From NCBI GenBank assembly GCA_020632695.1, contig JACKFB010000009.1, positions 178,164 through 242,163 on the forward strand: a stretch of 64,000 bases of DNA. The letters are read 5' to 3'. Position 1 is the first letter of the stretch; the number at the start of each line of letters is the position of its first letter. Made by a program: the position numbers and the translations under genes. Below the pieces are notes generated by a model. The model ran no database searches. It saw only the letters and a list, made by a program, of their open reading frames with translations, and had not been told where the DNA came from. Origin of the DNA: Deltaproteobacteria bacterium. Its GTDB lineage: Bacteria; Myxococcota_A; UBA9042; PHBI01; JACKFB01. Shown here piece by piece: positions 17,370-26,445 of the stretch.

Positions 17370-17989
17370 TTCACAAGGTGTTCCACCGAGCTCGGTCGTC
17401 CGAACGCTACCTGGCCGCGGCGGCGCTGGCGTGCGCGCTGCTCGCGTGGAGCGGCGGAGCGGCGACGGCCGGCATCATCGTCACCGAAGGCGACATCGCC
17501 CAGAGCGGCGGCCGCATCTTCACGCTGCATTCGGACATCGCTCCCCCCGCTGCGCCGGATGCATCCAGCACCGCGGTGCCGGGCGGCGCGCTGGGCCAGA
17601 TCGCGCGCGGCGCCGGACCGGCCAGCAAGCAGGAGGCGCGGCCGCCATCCGCCCACGGCAGCAAGCTGCCCGGCGGCACCGCGTCGGCCCCGCCGCCGGA
17701 GCCTGCGAGGGCCCCGGGCAGCGATCTCGATCAGGCGCCGCCGGCGGGCTGGGCGTGCACCGACCTGCCGGGGGGCATGCAGTACTGCGAGCCGGCGGCC
17801 GGCGCTACGGGCGCCGCGGCCGGCGCCGCTGGCGGTGGCACCGCCAGCCTGGAAGACGCGGTCAGCATGGCCGCCGACGAGGGATGTGGCGGCGCCGGAG
17901 GCCCGGAGGGGCTGCTGGCCGCGCTGGTGGGACTGGCCCTCCTTGCAGCCACTCGCCTCCGCGCTCGCGTGCGGGTGCTGGCGCGCTGA
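17366..17989 (+). CDS. Secreted low-complexity protein with MYXO-CTERM-like tag
   Basis: 207 residues. A signal peptide (YLAAAALACALLAWSGGAATAG) is followed by a short conserved-looking segment (IIVTEGDIAQSGGRIFTLHSDI). A Pro/Ala/Gly-rich linker follows, then a small piece with two cysteines (WACTDLPGGMQYCEPA). The C-terminus, DEGCGGAGGPEGLLAALVG then a hydrophobic stretch and Arg-rich end, has the Gly-Cys, helix, basic order of MYXO-CTERM tags. The protein is thus predicted to be displayed at the cell surface. It is translationally coupled to the two preceding genes, which may control it. Function unknown. Confidence 0.65.
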   Translation: MIHKVFHRARSSERYLAAAALACALLAWSGGAATAGIIVTEGDIAQSGGRIFTLHSDIAPPAAPDASSTAVPGGALGQIARGAGPASKQEARPPSAHGSKLPGGTASAPPPEPARAPGSDLDQAPPAGWACTDLPGGMQYCEPAAGATGAAAGAAGGGTASLEDAVSMAADEGCGGAGGPEGLLAALVGLALLAATRLRARVRVLAR

Positions 17990-18340
17990 CCTCCGCTGCC
18001 GGGCGCGCCGTGCCCGGCACGCGCCCCGACCACATGTGCCGCGGCAGGTGGGCGGCCGCCATGCGCCGAGCCGTCCGCTGCCCGTGCGTGCCGGGTTCGC
18101 CCGCGCCCCCTGCCGAGCTCGGGCCGCCACGAGTCAGACGCAACGTGCCGACCTGGACTCGCCGCCGGTCGGCGCGCTCGCCACCACCGGGCGAGCTCGG
18201 ACCGCCACGGGCCGGGCGGCCGCGTGAGGAGCCGCCCATGCCGTCGGCGGGCCGCCCCGGGGGGAGGGGGGGCGCGAGGCGCTCCCTTCTTGATGGTTCG
18301 AGCTCGCCGCGTGCCGGGGCTGGCCCCGCCCGGTGCCGGC
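17990..18340. other. Intergenic region between convergent genes
   Basis: There is no convincing gene here. It contains a diverged direct repeat of 19 bases (GAGCTCGGGCCGCCACGAG at 18115-18133 and GAGCTCGGACCGCCACGGG at 18193-18211, 78 bases apart). A guanine run (six G, one A, seven G) lies near 18259-18272 and could form a G-quadruplex. No U-tract terminator was seen. Confidence 0.5.
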
Positions 18341-21300
18341 TCAGGGAGCGAAGAAGCCGCCTCGATTGAGCGCCCAGCTCGAGCGCCGGAAGATCGAGAA
18401 CTCGCGCGTGGTGTAGGCGTCGATGTCGAAGCCCTCGTTGCGCGCGCGGAGCACCTCGAGCACCCGTGAGCCGCTCCCGAGCCCGTCGATGCCGGCCAGC
18501 AGCTCGAGCGCCGGCAGCGGGGCCTCGCGCTCGGAGCCGTCGACCACCAGCGTCCACAGGTCCGGGCCCAGCTCGTCGTAGACCACGAGCTGGCTGTACT
18601 CGGCCGCCGGGCCGCCGTCCCAGTCCCAGTTCAGCGTGACCTCGCCGTCGGGACCCTCGGTGGCCGCCTCGATGACCGGGAAGTGCAAGAAGGGGCCGAG
18701 GATGAAGGCGGCGCCGCCCACCACCCGCACCGGGCCACCGTCCGGCGGCGCGTAGATTCCGGTCGCCCGCGAGCGGTAGTCGGGGATGCGATCCTCGACC
18801 CACACGCCGCCGACGCGCCGCAGGGCCCGGCCGTTGTCGCCGACCACCACCACGGCCCCGTCGGCGGTGACGGCCACCGCGGTGAGATCGTCGCTGACTC
18901 CCAGCTCGACGGCCGCCAGGGCCGAGGCGCCGGGCGCCCCGGTGAGCACCGTCCCGTGAGCGCCGACCGCCAGGATCTCGCCGGTCTGCGGGTGCACGGT
19001 GATGGCGGCCAGATCGGCCTCGGTGCCGCTGTCCATCGGGCTCCACACCCCCGAGGCCGAGCGCTGCGCCGCGCGGCCGTGCAGGCCCACCGCCAGCGCG
19101 CGGCCGTCCTCGCCCATCCACAGCCCGCGCACCGCCTGCAGCCACGGTGGCCCCTCGACGGTCCAGCCGCCCTGCGCATCCACCGCGCGCACCCGCAGCT
19201 CGCCGGCGACCAGCAGCGGTTGCCCGGGCGCCGTCGCGGCGGCGTGGTAGTCGTCCATCGGCGCGTCGACCGGGTGCCAGCCAAGCCCACCCCACCGCCG
19301 CACGGTCCCCTCGTCACCCACGGCGTACACGTCGTCGGGTCCGCGCCCGGCGAGCGCGCGCAGCGTGGCCGAGGTGCCGCTGCTCTGTTGGGTCCAGGCG
19401 CCGGCCGTGCGGAGCATGATGCGCCCCGAGCCGCCGACGGCGAGCACGCGGTCGGGGTCCGCCGCCCAGATGGCGTTCAGATCCACCTCGTTGAGGGTCT
19501 CCTCCAGCGTCCACTCGCCGTCGGTGAGCACCGGGAAGCGGCTCTCGCTCACCGACGTGACCTCCTGGACCAGGTTGTAGGACTTGGGGAGCCCCACGTC
19601 GCTGGTCGCGCTGATGGTCGTGTAGAAGGTGTAGCGGCCGTCGTAGATGTCGCCGTCGAGGGTGCTGAGCTGCCGGGGGGCGCGCCAGGTGTGGTCGGGG
19701 GCCGGCAGCGGGACGCGGGTGAAGGGGATGACCCCGTCCGCGCCCAGATCCAGCGAGATGGTGATGCTGGGAGGCTGCACGCCGGCGGGCCAGGTCGGCG
19801 GATCCATCAGGCGCAGCCGGAAGGTGCGGTTGAGCCGGTGGTCCAGCACGATGTCCTGGCCGGTGATGGCCAGGCCCGGCAAGGTGATCAGGTGGCGGCG
19901 CACCCCCATGGCCGTGGGCGTGAAGTAGCCGCCGAGATCCCGATACCCGCCGAAACACACGACCGCGACCTCGTCGAAGCGGTTGGTGGGCAGCTCGTAG
20001 GTGCCGCCGGGCGAGACCCAGCCCGTGGTGGGGACGAAGATGTCGGTGGCGAAGACGCTGCTGGCGGTGAAGCCGCAGCGGGCGATCAGCTCGCCCGGGT
20101 CGGGCACGCAGCGGGCGCCGCGGCTGGTCGGCCCGCAGACGTAGGCGTTGGGACACTCGGCGTTGCTCTGGCACTCGGCCAGGCAGTGCGAGCCCTGCTC
20201 CAGCAGATCGACGCAGGCGAAGCCCTCGGCGCCGCAGGCGGCGTCGGAGCCGCAGATCGCGCAGTGGGGTCCGCCCTCTGCCGGGGAGATCGAGCAGCGC
20301 CCGGGCGGCGGGATGACGTACTTGCCCAGGCCGATGACCTGGCCGCTGACCACCGCCGGCGGCGGCGGGTTCGAGCCACCGCCACCACCGCCCGTGGTCG
20401 GCGGGGGCGGCGGCACCAGCGGGCGCAGGAAGATGGTCACGTTGGCCGCGTCGAAGTGCACCACCGAGTAGGCGGTGAAGCCGACGGCGGCGGCGGTGAC
20501 GCGCACCTCGCCGTCCAGCCAGGGCTCGCTCAGGGTCACCTGCCCCTCGTCGTTGGTGTAGCCGGACAGCGTGCGCCCGTCGGCCGTGGTCGCGGTGACG
20601 AAGGCCCCGCCGACCGCGCCCACGCCCTGGGAGCCGCGCACCGTGACGTTGAGCGCCCCGTCGAGCACGCCGCCGCTGGTGCCGCCGAAACCCGTCCGCG
20701 GATCGAAGACCGTCAGCGCGCCGTCCCGGCGTGCCTCGGTGCCTCCCGCTCGCGCCACCGCGTCCCACACGCCCACCTCCAGCCGGGGGCTGCGCACGTG
20801 CAGCTCGGCCGCGGAGACGCGCTCGATGAGCGGGGCTGCCTCGCCACCCACCTGCACGGTGGTGGCCTCGTCGAAGCCGTCGCCGATGACGCGCAGGAAG
20901 GTCCCGCCGGCCTTGGCCGCCACCGACGGCGCGACCAGGGCGATGCTCAGGGTCCCGTCGGTGTAGCTGTAGCCGCCGGGCAGCACCGCCTCGCTCCCGC
21001 CCGAGCGAACCACCACGTCCGCGCTCCCCGGCGAGCCGGGCGGCGCCGTGGCGCGCAGCGTGCCGTCGGCCAACCGCACGACCGCGCTCGCCTCCAGCGC
21101 GCCGATACGCACGCTGGCGTCGGCGCCGAACCCGCGGCCGCTGATCTCGACCACGGTGCCACCGCTGACGCTGCCCGAGGCAGGCGACACGCTCGTCACC
21201 TGGAGGTCGGGCTCGGCCAGCCACTGGAACGCCTCGGTCAGGGTGACCGCGTCGAAGGGTGAGGTCACCGTGATGTCGGTCGAGCCCGCCGCCCCCGCCG

Positions 21301-22465
21301 GCGCCCGCACGACCAGGCGCGAGGTGGTCGGCTGGGCGAGCACGACCTCGGCCGGCGTGGCGCCGAAGCTCACCTCGACGCCGTAGTCCAGGCCGGTGCA
21401 GCCGAGCTCCACCAGGGTGCCGCCCTGCTCGGGGCCGGACGCGGGGAAGGCGTGGCTGCACGCGAGCAGGTAGGGATCGGCCTCCGGATCCAGCCACGCG
21501 AAGGCTTGCCGCGCCACCGCCTCGCCGAAGGGCGTGCTCACCGCCACGTCGGCCAGCGTCCCCGCGGGCCCGGCCGGGGCGGTGGTCTCGAGCCAGCTCC
21601 CGTCCGCCGCCGCGTCGGCCACCGGGGCCTCGTGCTCGCCGAAGCGCACCACGGCGTCCCGGTCCATCCCGTGGCCGGAGATGCGCACGTGGGTCCCGCC
21701 CGACGCCGGGCCGCTCACGGGCGTCACCACGTCGACGCGCGGCGCGGTGCCGTAGGTGAACGCGTCACGCGCGACCGCGGTCTCCCCGCCGGCCACCACA
21801 TGCACGTCGACCAGACCGAAGCTTCCGGGCGGCAGCACGCCGACCAGGGTCTGGGCGTCGACCCGCGAGGGGCTGATGGCTGCGCGCCCGTCGACGAAGA
21901 AGCGGGCGCCCTCGGTGAAGCCGTCCCCATGAACGGTGAGGGTGCTGCCGCCGGCCACGTCGCCGGTCGGCGGGTCGACCCCGGTGATGACCAGGTCGGC
22001 CTGATAGAGGTAGGCGGCCTCGAGCACCACCGGGTCGGGGCTCTGCGACGCGGGATGCCACACGCTGACGTCCACGGCGCCAGCAGGGTGGGGCGGCACC
22101 ACGAAGGACGCGCGGGTGTCGCTCTCCACCTCCAGATCGATGCCCAGGGACTCGTCGATCAGCACCACCATGCCGGGCGCGAAGCCGGTGCCGGTGATCT
22201 GGACCGTGCGCCCGCCCGACACCGGGCCCCGGTCGGGCTCGATGGCGCTCAGGGTGAGGTTCAGCGTGCCGCCGGGCTCCACCGGCCCGCCGTCGTCGTC
22301 CGAGGCGTCGGGCGGCTCGGGCGGCGCCGTGACGTCGAAGCCCGGCCCCGCGTCGGCGCCGTCCCCGCCGGGGAGGTCCACGCAGCCGACGCCCAGCAGG
22401 AGGCCGCAGCACGCCAAGCCGAGCGTCCACGCCGCGCTCCTCCATACCTGGTCGGCCACGTCCAC
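18341..22465 (-). CDS. Giant surface lipoprotein with IPT/TIG repeats and WD/BNR-like C-terminal region
   Basis: 1374 residues from a GTG. The N-terminus has a lipoprotein signal (CCGLLLGVGC) and an acidic Gly/Asp/Pro linker. Then come about six IPT/TIG immunoglobulin-like domains, each opening with a 'P.sG...GGt.v.i.G.gF' signature, for example VSGGRTVQITGTGF, VAGGSTLTVHGDGF and VSGGTVVEISGRGF. A carboxypeptidase-regulatory-like fold (SGYTNDEGQVTLSEP) follows, then a Pro/Gly linker and a Cys-rich module (CAICGSDAACGAEGFACVD...) like those of myxobacterial adhesins. Next are propeller-like units (AIWAADPDRVLAVG; GPDDVYAVGDEGTV). It is predicted to be an outer-membrane-anchored adhesin or matrix protein. 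A divergent partner (22681) also encodes a giant lipoprotein. Confidence 0.85.
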   Translation of the reverse strand: MDVADQVWRSAAWTLGLACCGLLLGVGCVDLPGGDGADAGPGFDVTAPPEPPDASDDDGGPVEPGGTLNLTLSAIEPDRGPVSGGRTVQITGTGFAPGMVVLIDESLGIDLEVESDTRASFVVPPHPAGAVDVSVWHPASQSPDPVVLEAAYLYQADLVITGVDPPTGDVAGGSTLTVHGDGFTEGARFFVDGRAAISPSRVDAQTLVGVLPPGSFGLVDVHVVAGGETAVARDAFTYGTAPRVDVVTPVSGPASGGTHVRISGHGMDRDAVVRFGEHEAPVADAAADGSWLETTAPAGPAGTLADVAVSTPFGEAVARQAFAWLDPEADPYLLACSHAFPASGPEQGGTLVELGCTGLDYGVEVSFGATPAEVVLAQPTTSRLVVRAPAGAAGSTDITVTSPFDAVTLTEAFQWLAEPDLQVTSVSPASGSVSGGTVVEISGRGFGADASVRIGALEASAVVRLADGTLRATAPPGSPGSADVVVRSGGSEAVLPGGYSYTDGTLSIALVAPSVAAKAGGTFLRVIGDGFDEATTVQVGGEAAPLIERVSAAELHVRSPRLEVGVWDAVARAGGTEARRDGALTVFDPRTGFGGTSGGVLDGALNVTVRGSQGVGAVGGAFVTATTADGRTLSGYTNDEGQVTLSEPWLDGEVRVTAAAVGFTAYSVVHFDAANVTIFLRPLVPPPPPTTGGGGGGSNPPPPAVVSGQVIGLGKYVIPPPGRCSISPAEGGPHCAICGSDAACGAEGFACVDLLEQGSHCLAECQSNAECPNAYVCGPTSRGARCVPDPGELIARCGFTASSVFATDIFVPTTGWVSPGGTYELPTNRFDEVAVVCFGGYRDLGGYFTPTAMGVRRHLITLPGLAITGQDIVLDHRLNRTFRLRLMDPPTWPAGVQPPSITISLDLGADGVIPFTRVPLPAPDHTWRAPRQLSTLDGDIYDGRYTFYTTISATSDVGLPKSYNLVQEVTSVSESRFPVLTDGEWTLEETLNEVDLNAIWAADPDRVLAVGGSGRIMLRTAGAWTQQSSGTSATLRALAGRGPDDVYAVGDEGTVRRWGGLGWHPVDAPMDDYHAAATAPGQPLLVAGELRVRAVDAQGGWTVEGPPWLQAVRGLWMGEDGRALAVGLHGRAAQRSASGVWSPMDSGTEADLAAITVHPQTGEILAVGAHGTVLTGAPGASALAAVELGVSDDLTAVAVTADGAVVVVGDNGRALRRVGGVWVEDRIPDYRSRATGIYAPPDGGPVRVVGGAAFILGPFLHFPVIEAATEGPDGEVTLNWDWDGGPAAEYSQLVVYDELGPDLWTLVVDGSEREAPLPALELLAGIDGLGSGSRVLEVLRARNEGFDIDAYTTREFSIFRRSSWALNRGGFFAP

Positions 22466-22526
22466 CCCCGGACAGCGCCATCACGCAGCACCGCGGCCCA
22501 ACCCCCGATGCGAGTAGCGCTCTTCG

Positions 22527-22557
22527 ACTATACGGAGTCCGGGCGGGTCGGTGTCAA
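22527..22557 (-). promoter_or_regulatory. sigma70-type promoter for the IPT lipoprotein gene
   Basis: On the minus strand there is TTGACA (22557-22552), a 19-base spacer and TATAGT (22532-22527). The spacer is long, but both hexamers are near consensus. The GTG start is about 55 bases downstream of the expected start site. Confidence 0.5.
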
Positions 22558-22619
22558 CGCGCCGGTCACCGCGACGCCAGCGCAGTCGCCGCGCCGGTTC
22601 CTTCCCAAGGCGCTCGCGA

Positions 22620-22647
22620 TTGCGATCTCCCACCGACGATCTGCTAA
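22620..22647 (+). promoter_or_regulatory. Possible promoter for the vWA lipoprotein gene
   Basis: TTGCGA (22620-22625), a 16-base spacer and TGCTAA (22642-22647), about 34 bases before the ATG at 22681. This is a weak match. It is listed because it lies in the right place between two divergent genes. Confidence 0.3.
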
Positions 22648-22680
22648 CCTCGACAGCCGGGGTCCGAAACGGGAGCGTGC

Positions 22681-25600
22681 ATGGGCGGGCGACGATGGCT
22701 GGCGGCACTCGCGTGCGTCGTCGCGAGCGGGTGCGGCGACAGCGGAGAGGCAGGTGGGTTCACCGCGGGCAGTGACACCCAGCTCGCCTTCGTCCCGGAG
22801 CTGGTCGACTTCCCGGCCGTGGTCCTCGGCGATCGCCTGACGCGCACCATCGATGTGTGGCACGGGGGCCGGGCGGGCACCCTGCGCCTGCGGCGGGCGC
22901 GCCTCGAGACCGAGAGCGGCGACCTGGCGCTCGAGGGTCCCGAGTCGGTGGACCTCGCCCCGGGCGAACACCAGATCTGGACCTTGACCTACGCGCCGCT
23001 CAGCCGGGAGCCCGACACCGGCACCGTCGTCATCGAGCACAACCTGGCCTCGGGTGGGCCCATCCGCATCCCCGTGACCACGCCGGGCCAGGAGGGGCGC
23101 CTGACCGCCGACCCGCCGCTGGTGGACTTCGGCACGCTGGCGCCCGGCGAGAACGCTCGCCGCACGGTCACGCTGCGGAACATCGGCTCCGAGTCGGTCG
23201 CGGTGCAGAGCATCGATCTGGACGGCGCCGGCCAGGGCGACTTCGCGCTGGAGATCCCGTCCTCCACCCTGGGCACGCTGGCGGTCGGCGGGAGCGCGCT
23301 CTTCGACGTCACCTACACGCCCCACGGGTGGAACGCCGACAAGGCCACGCTCACCATCCACGCCACCGGCGCCATCCCCGAGATCACCCTGGGGGTGGTG
23401 GGTCAGGAGCGCGGCCCGGTCATCGCCGCCGTCCCGACCGCGATCTCGTTCGGTCCGGTGGGCATCGGCGACAGCCGCACCGAGTCGCTGACCCTCACCA
23501 ATCGGGGCTCCGGCGAGCTGATCATCACGGAGGTGAAGACCAGCGCCGGCGCCGAGGGGCTCAGCGTCGTGCCGCAGTCGCCGCTGCCGGCCACCCTCGG
23601 CCCCAACGACTTCCTCTTCGTCGACGTGACCCACGCCCCGCTCTCGGCCCAGCCGGGCAACGGCCCCCTGGGCGACGTCGAGGTGGTCTCCAACGATCTG
23701 AGCCACCAGCCGCTCGTGGTGCCCGTGAGCGGCACCGCCGGCTCGCCGACGCTGCGGGTGGAGCCCTCCGACGTCGTGGCCTTCGGCTTCGTCGCCCAGA
23801 AGGTCACGGCCTATCGCGACGTCACCCTCGCCAACATCGGCGAGCTGCCCCTCGAGGTCAGCGCGGTGGACATCAGCGGCCCCCAGGCCGACGAGATGCT
23901 GGTGGTTCCGGTGCCGGGTTTCTCGCCTACCCAGGCCACGCCGAAGCCGGCGCTGCTCCTGCCTGGCGAGTCCCGCACCTTCCAGGTCGCCTTCACCAAC
24001 CAGGGCGGCCCCAAGGGCAAGGTCTTCGCGACCCTGGCCGTGCGCTCCGACGATCCCGAGCGCCCCGAGCACCTCGTGGACATCGTCGCCGAGCGCGCCG
24101 GCGAGCCCACCTGCCTGCCGACCTTCTCGCCGCTCTTCGCGGCGTTCGGTGGCGTCAGCCATCACAGCAGCAAGACCCTCACCGTGCAGCTCCGCAACAC
24201 CGGCACCGGCAACTGCACCCTCCAAGGCGCCTCCATCGACCACTGCGACACGGTGGGCGTCTTCCAGACCTGCGCGGTGGGGACCCCCAGCGCCGAGTTC
24301 TCGCCGGTCGCGGCCCTGGGCGCCGGCGCCAACCTCGGGCCCGGCGACTCCATCCCCATCGACATCCGCTTCGACGCCCCCGGCCCGTCGCAGGAGGACG
24401 GGAGCACCGTCGACTGGTTCTACGGGCGGCTGGAGGCGCGCCTGCTCGACCCCCAGACCGGCGCCGCCGTGACCGTGCCGCCCTCCTTTCCCGGCCTGGT
24501 CCCCGCCCCGAACCTCAGCGCCGCCAGCGGCAAGCCGCGCCTGACCGTCTACCCCGACGACATCGACTTCGGCTTCGTCGCCACCGGGTGCTCGACGCCG
24601 CCCACCCTGATCTCGCTCTTCTCGGTCGGCGCGGTGCCCGTCGAGATCAGCGCCGTCGCGTCGGGGCCGTGTCTGGGAGACTTCCACCTCGACTCGGCGT
24701 TGGCGCCGCCCTTCAGCCTGGAGGTCGGCTCGACCCTGGGTCTGGAGCCGCGCTTCACGGCCACCGACCTGGGCGTGCGCACCTGCACGCGCTCGATCCA
24801 CTCCACCGACCCGGCCGACCCGGTCCACGCGGTGCGCCTGCGGGCCGAGGGCGTCGCCTCGACCCACGTCAGCGAGACCTTCGAGGGCAAGTCCACCAGC
24901 GTCGTCGACGTGCTCTTCGTCGTCGACGACTCGGGCTCCATGGGCGAGGAGCAGCAGAACCTCGCCGCCAACCTCGGGGTCTTCATCCAGGCCGCCAACG
25001 CGTGGGAGGCCGACTACCGCATCGGCGTGACCACCACCGACGCCAGCCTCGAGGGCGCCCTTCAGGGGAGCCCCGAGGTCGTGACCCCCCAGACCTCGGA
25101 CTCCTTCCTCGACAACGTCCTCGTGGGGACCTCGGGCTCGGGCTTCGAGCAAGGCCTCGAGACCGCGCGCCTGTCCCTCGAGGGGCCCTTCAAGAAATAC
25201 CTGCGCCAGGACGCCACGCTGGTGGCGGTCTTCGTCAGCGATGAGGAGGACCAGAGCCCGGACGAGGCGCTGAGCTACCTGAACCTCTTCCAGAGCATCA
25301 AGGGCGGCACCCCCGGGGCGTTCACGGCCTACGCCATCGTCGGCCCGCCCGACGGCTGCGACAGCCTGGGCGGCAGCGCGGACCCCGGCATCCGCTACAT
25401 CAAGGTCGCCGAGCAGAGCGGCGGCAAGTTCGCCAGCATCTGCGCGCCGGACTTCTCCGAGTCGCTGGCGGACTTCGGCGAGGGCGCCTTCGGGCCGAAG
25501 TCGACCTTCCTGCTGGGGGGCGTCGCCCAGCCGGGCACGGTCGCCATCACGGTGGACGGCTCCCCCTGCACCGAGGGCTGGAAGCTCAGCGACAGCGGCC

Positions 25601-25686
25601 GCGCGGTGGTCTTCGATCCCGACGCAGCCTGCCTCCCGGACGAGGGCGTCGACGTGCTGGTAGAGTACGAGCTCTTCTGTTTCTGA
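22681..25686 (+). CDS. Surface lipoprotein with ASH/HYDIN-type Ig repeats and a von Willebrand A domain
   Basis: 1001 residues. The lipobox is LACVVASGC; GGGAGC lies just before the ATG. The first two-thirds is a series of Ig-like 'choice-of-anchor D'/ASH-type repeats, recognisable from recurring 'vdFG.v..g....r.vtl.N.G...l.i..i' text, e.g. LVDFGTLAPGENARRTVTLRNIG and ISFGPVGIGDSRTESLTLTNRG. Near residue 745 a vWA domain begins (VVDVLFVVDDSGSMGEEQQNL) with the DxSxS MIDAS metal site. It continues through TLVAVFVSDEEDQSP, where the fourth MIDAS-type Asp lies. Such proteins bind ligands through a metal ion and are typically adhesins or surface scaffolds. Cysteine pairs in the later repeats suggest disulfides outside the cytoplasm. 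Confidence 0.88.
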   Translation: MGGRRWLAALACVVASGCGDSGEAGGFTAGSDTQLAFVPELVDFPAVVLGDRLTRTIDVWHGGRAGTLRLRRARLETESGDLALEGPESVDLAPGEHQIWTLTYAPLSREPDTGTVVIEHNLASGGPIRIPVTTPGQEGRLTADPPLVDFGTLAPGENARRTVTLRNIGSESVAVQSIDLDGAGQGDFALEIPSSTLGTLAVGGSALFDVTYTPHGWNADKATLTIHATGAIPEITLGVVGQERGPVIAAVPTAISFGPVGIGDSRTESLTLTNRGSGELIITEVKTSAGAEGLSVVPQSPLPATLGPNDFLFVDVTHAPLSAQPGNGPLGDVEVVSNDLSHQPLVVPVSGTAGSPTLRVEPSDVVAFGFVAQKVTAYRDVTLANIGELPLEVSAVDISGPQADEMLVVPVPGFSPTQATPKPALLLPGESRTFQVAFTNQGGPKGKVFATLAVRSDDPERPEHLVDIVAERAGEPTCLPTFSPLFAAFGGVSHHSSKTLTVQLRNTGTGNCTLQGASIDHCDTVGVFQTCAVGTPSAEFSPVAALGAGANLGPGDSIPIDIRFDAPGPSQEDGSTVDWFYGRLEARLLDPQTGAAVTVPPSFPGLVPAPNLSAASGKPRLTVYPDDIDFGFVATGCSTPPTLISLFSVGAVPVEISAVASGPCLGDFHLDSALAPPFSLEVGSTLGLEPRFTATDLGVRTCTRSIHSTDPADPVHAVRLRAEGVASTHVSETFEGKSTSVVDVLFVVDDSGSMGEEQQNLAANLGVFIQAANAWEADYRIGVTTTDASLEGALQGSPEVVTPQTSDSFLDNVLVGTSGSGFEQGLETARLSLEGPFKKYLRQDATLVAVFVSDEEDQSPDEALSYLNLFQSIKGGTPGAFTAYAIVGPPDGCDSLGGSADPGIRYIKVAEQSGGKFASICAPDFSESLADFGEGAFGPKSTFLLGGVAQPGTVAITVDGSPCTEGWKLSDSGRAVVFDPDAACLPDEGVDVLVEYELFCF

Positions 25687-25842
25687 TGAGGCGCGCCGAC
25701 TCGCCCAGGCGATGATCGCAACGCGCTCGGGGGACAACCAAGGGCTGACGTCGCTCCGGCCGCCGCGCACCGCTGGGTACGCCGGTCCCCGCGACGCCTG
25801 CCGGAGGTCGACGCCCTGTCCATCGCCATCCCCAGCTTCGAT

Positions 25843-26445
25843 TTGCCAGAGGTGCAGCGCGCGTTGAGCAGGGCCGCCGACACGGACGAGCGAGAAGCGC
25901 TCGCGGCCGTTCCCCCCTTCGACGCGGTGTACCGCGAGCAGCGCGGGCGGGTGCTGGGCGCGGTGCGCGCGATCATCGGGCCCTCGGACGAGGTCGAGGA
26001 CGTGGTGCAGCTCGCCTTCATCGAGATCCACCGCTGCCTGGACCGCTTCGAGGGGCGCTCGCGCCTGTCGACCTGGTGCTACCGCATCGCGGTCAACGTG
26101 GCGCTGCAGCACCTGCGGCGGAAGCGCCGCAAGCGCTGGTTGATGCTGGGCATCACCGGCGACGAGGCGGGGGACCTGGCGTTGCCGGTGCACAGCACGC
26201 GACGCCTGGAAGACCGGGAGATCCTGCAGAAGGTCTACCGGGCGGCCGACGGGCTGTCGGAGAAGAAGCGGGTGGTGTGGGTGCTGCACGAGCTGCGCGG
26301 CATGGACCCGCACGAGATCGCCGAGGTCCTGGAGATCCCGATGAACACGGTGCGATCGAGGCTCCTGGCGGCCCGGCGCGACCTGATGCAGTCGCTGGCG
26401 GACATGGGGATCATCCCCGGAGGAGGGCGCGGTGAGTCGATGTGA
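25843..26445 (+). CDS. ECF-type RNA polymerase sigma factor
   Basis: A 200-residue sigma70-family factor with region 2 (VEDVVQLAFIEIHRCLDRFEGRSRLSTWCYRIAVNVAL) and region 4 (LSEKKRVVWVLHELRGMDPHEIAEVLEIPMNTVRSRLLAARRDL), the standard two-domain ECF layout. The start is uncertain: TTG 25843 gives 200 residues and GTG 25852 gives 197; neither has a good ribosome site. The 14-base overlap with the FecR-type anti-sigma gene downstream is the classic sigma/anti-sigma arrangement. It probably responds to an envelope signal. No autoregulatory promoter is obvious. Confidence 0.88.
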   Translation: MPEVQRALSRAADTDEREALAAVPPFDAVYREQRGRVLGAVRAIIGPSDEVEDVVQLAFIEIHRCLDRFEGRSRLSTWCYRIAVNVALQHLRRKRRKRWLMLGITGDEAGDLALPVHSTRRLEDREILQKVYRAADGLSEKKRVVWVLHELRGMDPHEIAEVLEIPMNTVRSRLLAARRDLMQSLADMGIIPGGGRGESM

